Assembly (NCBI GenBank): GCA_022457065.1
Contig: JAJGBQ010000007.1
Span: forward strand, 2,232,001-2,296,000
Length of the DNA stretch: 64,000 bases
Reading direction: 5' to 3'
From: Curvularia sp. ZM96
Taxonomy: Eukaryota > Ascomycota > Dothideomycetes > Pleosporales > Pleosporaceae
In this document: positions 57,917 to 64,000 of the stretch, in pieces
Numbering within the stretch: the stretch's first letter is position 1
How the letters are laid out: the number at the start of each line of letters is the position of its first letter
Notes under the pieces: generated by a model
What the model saw: the letters and a program-made list of their open reading frames with translations, nothing else
What the model was told of the DNA's origin: nothing
The model's database searches: none
Made by a program: the position numbers and the translations under genes

Positions 57917-58716
57917 ATGGCCCCCACCATAGTCCTCATCACCGGCGCCAACCGAGGCATAGGCCAAGGCCTTACCGAGCGCTTCCTGGCAGAAGCCAAT
58001 CACACTGTCATTGCCGCAGTGCGCAACCCCGGACACCCAACGGTGCAGCAACTGCAAGAGCTGCCAAAAGGTCCCGACAGCCAGCTCATTGTCGTGAAGC
58101 TTGATGCAAGCGTCGAGGAGGACGCGAAGAAGGCCGTTGCCGAGCTGCAGCAGAAGCATGGAATCGACCACCTTGACATTGTGATTGCGAATGCCGGCAT
58201 TGGGTACATCTACCCCACCGTCGCCGATGTCAAGATTTCGGATATCAAGGCGCACATGGAGTGCAACGTGTATGGCGTGATAGCGCTGTACCAGGCGACA
58301 CGGGATCTCTTGAAGAAGTCGTCGCGCGAACCTATGTTCGTGCCCATGGGGTCGTCGGCAGGATTGTTGATGTAAGTTAGCTTTGATGTTTCTCTCGCGG
58401 ATTTTCATTGACCGTGGCCTTTAGCAACCATCTGCCCATTCCCAACGCCGCGTACGCGCCTACCAAGACAGCAATCAATTGGTACACCATCCGCATCAAT
58501 GCCGAGGATGAGTGGCTTAACTGCTTTACCATTGATCCGGGCCATGTTTCGACGGATCTGGGCGACGGGGCGGCAGTGGCAGTGGGTATGGGCGAGAAGG
58601 CGCCCCTTTCGGTCAAGGACTCATGTGAGGGCATGATGAAGTTGTTCGCCAGGGCTACGAAGAAGGAGTTTGGTGGCAAGTTGATGGTCTACACCGGAGA
58701 GGTATCGCAGTGGTGA
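57917..58716 (+). CDS. Short-chain dehydrogenase/reductase, 248 aa, 2 exons
   Basis: NAD(P)-dependent SDR of the NorA/ketoreductase-like, sniffer-type class. Exons are 57917-58371 and 58425-58716, joined AT|C to give SSAGLLINHLPIPNAAYAPTK. The cofactor motif is TGANRGIG and the strand IANAGIG follows. The catalytic Ser is in GSSAG and the Tyr/Lys pair is YAPTK (Tyr162, Lys166). The length is right for the family, and the C-terminal DPGHVSTDLG is the classical PGxVxTD motif. No signal peptide. The divergent arrangement with the P450 and the nearby FAD oxidase suggests a shared pathway; the substrate is not evident. Confidence 0.92.
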
Positions 58717-59562
58717 GGGCATTTCAGAGCCCCTCCCTCCCTGCAATGCGTGTGCTGGGCACCTGAAATAGATAGATCCTACTGGGTTCCACATATAAAG
58801 TTCTTACCTCGAGTTAGTTAGCTCGATGGAATTATCAATGATAGCATTTAATCCAATCTGCATTGATCTGGACACGGGCAGGTGGAGACTCATTGTAAAA
58901 GCCCACAAGGCGACGTGAACATTGAAGTTCTTCAGGGTCCATGCAATGTCTGGGGGCGCTACCGCGGGTAGGGATCCTACTGGCTGTCATGACAGTTTGG
59001 CCGGCATCTCACCGATAGGCTAGACGACGCTGATTGGTATGCGTGCCTTGTGGGATCGAGCATGTGGGATTGGGCATGCGGGGTTAGGTACCTACCGGTA
59101 CTTGTTTATGCCCGGATGCTTACAAATTAAGGCGCGTTTGTGCTTTCGATCGTCTTTTGTTGCGAGCGAGCTGTGAAGCGGGTGATGGCGACATGGAGTT
59201 GTACATTAAGTTGGACCTGTATAGGGGTTTGATGACTCGAGATGCTGTCGGCGGTACGGTTCATGGACAGCACACGAAAGCTTACATCATCAGGGATGAT
59301 GACAAACCGGCGATTCACGTGACCGTGCCAAGCCTGCAGGTGCGGGCGGCTCGGTTCGTGCGGGATCTTGGGCACGATAAACTGCTTACAAACAATCGCT
59401 TGGTCTGCACAGCTTTTGTTGGACGCAACGAAGATGAAATTCTACTCAACGCCTCCGGAAATCTAGTATGTTTCTAAAAAAGCCTCGGGAAATGTCCATG
59501 TCTATGTCTTTAGGAAATCCTCCGCAAATGTCTACGTCTATGAGAACCCACGTCTACGTCTA
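58717..59562. other. Intergenic region
   Basis: 0.85 kb between converging genes. A short run of near-repeats (tctacgtcta, tctatg) occurs at about 59490-59565. A frame at 59157-59477 shows no family features and was not called. Confidence 0.4.
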
Positions 59563-61446
59563 CTATGCAGCTATCAATCGTCCGTCCTCGCCCAACTTGA
59601 ACGCATCACTACCGACAGCCGGCTGATTCCACAAGACGAAGCCTGGATCGTACTTGAGCTTGATCTTCAGCAACCGATCGTAGTTGGCGCCGTAGTAGTC
59701 AGTCTTCCAGTGCTTGTTGTCAAAGGTAGCCTCGCTGGCGTAGGAGCCGCCACCAGGCGTGAGCTTGCGCAAGCGGTCTTGCCAAGTGTTCATCAGGGCG
59801 AGGTCGGAAGACAGCGTGTCCCAAGCGGCACGCTCGCTGCTCATCAGGACCAGGTTGATGGCGAAGAGCGAGTCGCGCCACGCAGGCAGGACCGAGTTGT
59901 CGCCGGGCTTGTTGCCGGCAGTGGCGTGAGTAACATTGCTGCTCAGCAGGACGAGGATAGGTTCGCTCGTCGAGTTGTCGACCTCAACCATGGTGCGGAA
60001 AGCATCCATTAGGTGCGTCAGCGAAGTAGGATCGTTGACGAGAGAGCGCGGTATCAGTCGATTGCCGACGGTCATGTTCCTTGTGTCGTTGTTGTTGGTG
60101 TTGTACGTCTTGAAGTGGGTCACGAAGTTGGACTGCTGGGAGACCTCGTTGGTCGTAAGAGAGACGTTGAGCTCCGCAAGAGAGCGGTAGAAGGGGTTCA
60201 AGGCCGTGGTCAGTTCCTCAGCCGTGGCACCAGGAAGCGTCGCCATGTCCAGCGAGAAACCACTGCGGGTCAGGCGCGACATGGAGCGGAAGCCGCGCAA
60301 CCCTTGGGCGTCGAGTTTAGCCACATGCTTGAACCAGGCATCGACAGCGGCCCAGTACGTTTTCTGCGGTAGGTTGGCGCGCGCGAAGCTCAAACGCGCG
60401 CCAGCGACAGGGCCATCGCGATGCGCCTTCACCGTCACCGACAAAACCACGGCCCAGTTACCGGCACCACCACCAGCCAGCGCCCAGTACAGGTCCCCGT
60501 TCTGCGTGGGAGAGACGGTTCGGTGCTTGCCGTCCGTCGTCACGACCTCAAATTCGAGCACCTGGTCAGAGCCCAACCCGTACGATGCGTCCAATGGACC
60601 ATGGCCTCCGCCTTGTATGTATCCGCCCATGGCACCAACACTGACGCAAGTGCCGCCCTGCAGAGGTCAGTATACATGTCTTGCATGCAATCGGTACGTT
60701 TTTCAACTTACCACAGTACGCAATCCACGGGCCGCTGCGGCCTCGTAAATCTCGAGCACTTGCATCCCCGCGCCCAGTCGCATCGCTGGTCCCGTGTAGC
60801 GCGAGCTGGTGTAGTTGAGAACCTCAATCCCCTTCAGATGGTGCGTCCATAACGCCAACGCTCCCTTTCCTGCCGAGCGCCCAAGGAAGTCGTGGCCCGT
60901 GTTCTTCACCACGAGTCGCACGTTGTGCTCGCGTGCGAAGTTGACGCCCGCGGCTACCGTGGCAGCATCGGTGACGTTAATGGCATACGATGACATGGCA
61001 CCCAACGTACAGCTCCCACCGCTGGCTGCGAGGAATGGGCTGCATGTGTTGTTCTGCGCGTACGGCGACATGATGTTGACGGGATCCGCGAGGCTATCCC
61101 ATATTAGTTTCAACAACCTTTGAACATTCACAATCAAGGTTGCTTACAATGGACCCAGGGTTGCCCAATCCGTTTGGAGCGACTTGCAAGCGTCGCTCGC
61201 CGCGCTGGTCGCCACTGCATAGCATGCAGCCTCAGCGACTGGAGCTCCTCGGATCAGCCTGCCGCCGACAGTGCTGTTGAGCGTCTTCCATTCTGCCTCA
61301 CTGGGCCAGTTGTAATCGCCTGGAAGGACTCGGTATGATACGGTTGCGTTTCCGGATGGGTATGTACGCGCTGGTGCTCCGAAAACCTCGTGCGGTAGAG
61401 TAACGACAGCAACAACGGCCGCCAAAGAATGAGTGTTGAACAACAT
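59563..61446 (-). CDS. Secreted FAD-linked oxidoreductase, berberine-bridge-enzyme type, 591 aa, 3 exons
   Basis: Predicted flavin oxidase acting on a small molecule in the secretory pathway or outside the cell. Exons are 61446-61148, 61093-60712 and 60657-59563. A signal peptide (MLFNTHSLAAVVAVVTLPHEVFGA) leads to a PCMH-type FAD domain. Both covalent FAD attachment sites of the BBE class are present: His in KNTGHDFLG and Cys in GGTCVSVGAMGG, with GGGHGPLDASYGLGSDQVLEF. The C-terminal BBE segment ends YYGANYDRLLKIKLKYDPGF and WNQPAVGSD. Many N-glycosylation sequons (NVT, NYT, NDT) fit secretion. It sits between the SDR and a bANK regulator, all within 7 kb of the P450. Confidence 0.93.
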
Positions 61447-61578
61447 AGCTGCTTTCTGCTTATGCTGAATCTACTCTATGCAGACATGTATCAGTCTTTA
61501 TATGCCATCTAGGCCCCCATAACGCCCCGAAGTCTACGCGTTCACTAGTCAGCAGCGACTCGCAAAATCTGAAATCCT
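61447..61578 (-). promoter_or_regulatory. Short promoter between bANK factor 3' end and FAD oxidase start
   Basis: Only 132 bp separate the bANK stop from the oxidase ATG (both minus strand). A TTTATAT box lies near 61497, about 50 bases before the oxidase start. Confidence 0.4.
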
Positions 61579-62446
61579 TCACAGCTTCCGTGCCTTGCAC
61601 CGGACATCCGCTCCAGACCCCAGTAGCAACCTTACGCCGGCCTCGAATTCCATGTCGATCGCCATGTGTAGTGGCGTGCGCCCGGCGTTGTCGTACCCAT
61701 TGATGACAGTCAGATCGGCCTTGCAATGCTCTAGCAGAATCCTCAACACCGCCTCCCGTCGGTTGATTACGCCCCAGTGTAGAGCTGACCTCTGGCGGTT
61801 GTCCACCTCGGCGATGCGAGCGCCATGCCGCAGCAGCGTATCTGTCACGTCTTCGTATCCTCCCGCAACGGCTAGCATGAGTGGCGTCGTGCCGTCACTG
61901 TCCTTGCCGTTGCAATCCGGGTCCTTATCTAGCAAGAGTCGCAAGATCCTATAATGTCCTTTCTTTGCAGCCATGTGGATAGGGCACATCCAACCAATGG
62001 ATGGCCTAAATGCGTCTATCGCATCCTGAGCCGACTGAACCGGGTAAAAAGCGAAGCCATCGTCAGCATCTAGTCTGTGGCTGCTGCGGGATTCGTGAGG
62101 CAGGCTGCCATCTGCCACTGTTGTGGTTGTATCGCTCAAGCTTGGAGCCTCTAGTACGCCGTGCTCATTCAGCCCCGGCATACCGATACCTGAGAGAAAG
62201 CCACCAGTCTCGAACATGCACAGGCTCGTGGACGGGCTGAAGAAGTCAAGCAGAGCCTCCCTGTCGTCCACGGCGCGGCCGGCTGACTTTTGCTTATCTA
62301 TGTCTGACTGTCAGTCGTCTCGGACCCTCATGGAAAGTCGGGGCATTTATACTCCGGAAGCGGCGCTGAGCCAATCGGTTCTGAGTCCGACGTCGTTCGC
62401 CATCGTTCTCACAATTCAGCTCTAGCTCGACTCCAATGGGTTCCAT
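61579..62446 (-). CDS. bZIP-basic-region plus ankyrin-repeat (bANK) transcription factor, 270 aa, 2 exons
   Basis: Exons are 62446-62353 and 62297-61579, joined A|AT. The N-terminal basic region ERRRTQNRLAQRRFRNKQK (about residues 17-35) has the NxxAQ..R core of fungal bZIP DNA-binding regions, but there is no leucine zipper. Four ankyrin repeats follow (about residues 112-260): PIHMAAKKGHYRILRLLL, TPLMLAVAGGYEDVTDTLL, SALHWGVINRREAVLRILL and TPLHMAIDMEFEAGVRLLL. This layout defines the bANK family, whose known member is TOXE, the regulator of the HC-toxin cluster in Cochliobolus. I started at 62446, an ATG just before the basic region; an in-frame ATG at 62548 would add 34 residues. It probably controls the adjacent oxidase, SDR and P450 genes. 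Confidence 0.9.
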
Positions 62447-63658
62447 TCTGTTCTTGGCACAAGGCAACGAGTTTTCTAGAGAAGAATGCAGCGCAAAAAG
62501 AAGATCCTTTCGCAGTCTCAGGGTGGGTGAAGTAGTGACTCTAATCACAAGCGGGATGCATGCTTATACAAGGTCATTGCACAATCGCACAAGACTGCAT
62601 GCAAGTCAGGATAAGAAGGATCTGACCCAAACAACCAGCAGCTATACTACCTAGGCAATGATCAAGAAAGCGACAAGTGTACCTTCCTGTGGCAGACTTC
62701 TCAAGCACATCGTTAGCGCAGCGAGGTGGGGCCTATGATCTCGAATATCGAGTTCACGGGTTGCGTGCTAGTATCTTTTATTAAGCATAGTCTAGACGTG
62801 GGGGCCTATCGTCGACATGAAGTCGAGAGGGACGGCCCACTTAAGGTGAACTGCACCAAGACACTACTACGACTTGGTAATCCCCGGTGTCAGGACGGGT
62901 AAATTGCCGCTGCTCAAAGGAGCGTTATCCAGCGACTCGGGCTTCAGGCATATTCCCCTTCTGTTCGCGCATGCAGCCTCGCATAATTTTCCTTGGTTAC
63001 ATTCTACCTTATTGTGAGATACGGGCACACGGACCGAAGTGAACCAGCCTAGTGCTTACTACAGTACATAGTACCAAGTGCCACTGTGGGGGTGGCCTAA
63101 CACGCGCCCGCAGCCAAACATCCGTTCGGGCGACCGTAGTTGTTCCCACCCTGTGCAAGGGATGGGCCGCTCAAGCCACGCGGGGCAATCCGGAAAAGGG
63201 CCGTGCCGCCGGGGAAGAGGCTGTGTTGCGCGGGTAACCTACTTCGTACTTAGTCTGTAGCTTTTCGGTACCTAAGGCCAGCCCTCGCTTATTCATGCAC
63301 GCCCTTCTGGTGGTTGTATCTATGCACGTTGTATGTACCCATGACCTACATTAGATAAAGTTGAAACCCGATGTCGCAATCTTCAGCTCAACCGTCTCGC
63401 TCGGAAAAACACCACGAAAGAGGTGAAACTCCGGCCTGCCGGCCCAATCGCATCACCCTTGGCAATCAGTTTACGTCGCACAATACATCTCCAGCTGCAC
63501 TTTACAGGGTCTAGATTCGTGGAACGGTTCGCTTGGCTTACACTATGCTCGGGTTACACTACGCTCTCAGCTCCTCGGGGCCCGTGGAATTAGAGGGTCA
63601 CTATGTTTACTCCTCCAGCAAGGCCACCCGCCCAGATACACACTACCTTGCATCCTTC
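62447..63658. other. Intergenic region
   Basis: 1.2 kb with only short, chance-looking open frames. No gene, RNA or repeat recognised. The bANK promoter should lie at its left end. Confidence 0.4.
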
Positions 63659-64000
63659 TCAAGGCGCCTTCACAAATGCCTGCGTGTCGCCCCTGAGAAC
63701 AGCCTTGATGAACGCATCCATGTCCGTCACCAACTGCCCCACGTCCTCACCAGTTACTACATTCAAATGGCCCTTTCCTTTAGCCCAGTACACTTGACTC
63801 GGCGCCTTGATTCTCGCGACGCTCTCGGCCTGCTCTTGCGGCGACGAGATGTCGTCAAACTCCGGAATCACTGTCATAACTGGGCAGCGTATCATATCCA
63901 GACACTCCTTTGGGCGGAACAGCGCAAGCTTCTGGTACGTTTGCAGAGCAATGCGGTCGCGGAAACCCTCTGCGCCCTTCTCAGCGGCCAGCTGCATGAA
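63659..64000 (-). CDS. Alpha/beta-hydrolase, C-terminal part (cut by the window edge)
   Basis: Open frame on the minus strand running off the right edge; only the last ~113 residues are seen. It contains CLDMIRCPVMTVIPEFDDISSPQEQAESVARI, the usual strand holding the catalytic Asp (EFDD), and KGKGHLNVV with the catalytic His (GHLNVV). The nucleophile elbow must lie outside the window. The motif order fits dienelactone-hydrolase-like or Hydrolase_4-type proteins. Its start, full length and substrate cannot be judged. It may or may not belong with the bANK-associated genes. Confidence 0.7.
   Translation of the reverse strand, partial: FMQLAAEKGAEGFRDRIALQTYQKLALFRPKECLDMIRCPVMTVIPEFDDISSPQEQAESVARIKAPSQVYWAKGKGHLNVVTGEDVGQLVTDMDAFIKAVLRGDTQAFVKAP

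Noticed and set aside
59157..59477. 106-aa open frame right of the SDR gene
   Set aside because: No motif and no splice extension; lies in the 3' region between converging genes.
63052..63260. Two overlapping ~60-aa frames near the right end
   Set aside because: GC-rich chance frames without start context or homology features.

Overview
This window looks like nuclear DNA from a filamentous ascomycete. Most genes are split by 45-80 nt introns with GTAAGT/GTACGT-type donors, CTAAC/CTGAC branch points and CAG/TAG acceptors. The recognisable proteins are eukaryotic and fungal: Sec7 ARF-GEF, Spo7, the kinetochore subunit Fta1, Hsp110, a Zn2Cys6 factor and a bZIP-ankyrin (bANK) factor. The bANK protein, secreted plant-wall hydrolases and a cysteine-rich secreted protein suggest a plant-associated Dothideomycete, probably Pleosporales; that assignment is inference.

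Layout. 0.5-7.4 kb: SDR oxidoreductase, secreted GH43 arabinanase, phospholipase D. 7.9-29.1 kb is a housekeeping block: Fta1 and Hsp110 (divergent), a Zn2Cys6 factor, mitochondrial PDH-E2 and Sec7 (divergent), tRNA-Arg(CCT), Spo7 and a Cld1-like cardiolipin lipase. 30.0-35.8 kb: two single-pass membrane proteins, a membrane-anchored alpha/beta hydrolase and a small unknown gene ending next to a GAA/GGA microsatellite. 35.8-42.6 kb is a gene-poor, TE-like island. It holds a Kex2-processed cysteine-rich secreted protein, a broken copy of a fungal helicase-associated mobile ORF, zinc-finger-like debris and AT-rich relic DNA. 42.7-53.8 kb: a sugar transporter and GH51 arabinofuranosidase sharing a promoter, a sulfotransferase-like P-loop protein, a SET protein with a signal peptide, a TPP-dependent enzyme and a secreted S33 peptidase. 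55.5-62.4 kb: P450, SDR, berberine-bridge-type FAD oxidase and bANK regulator side by side, resembling a small specialised-metabolism cluster. The right edge cuts an alpha/beta hydrolase.

How genes may work together. GH43 would cut arabinan outside the cell, GH51 would finish arabino-oligosaccharides inside, and the adjacent transporter would bring the sugars in. The P450/SDR/FAD-oxidase set beside a bANK factor suggests a pathway with its own regulator; no polyketide or peptide synthase is visible. All exon joins were made by reading reading frames and splice motifs by eye and have not been tested against transcripts.
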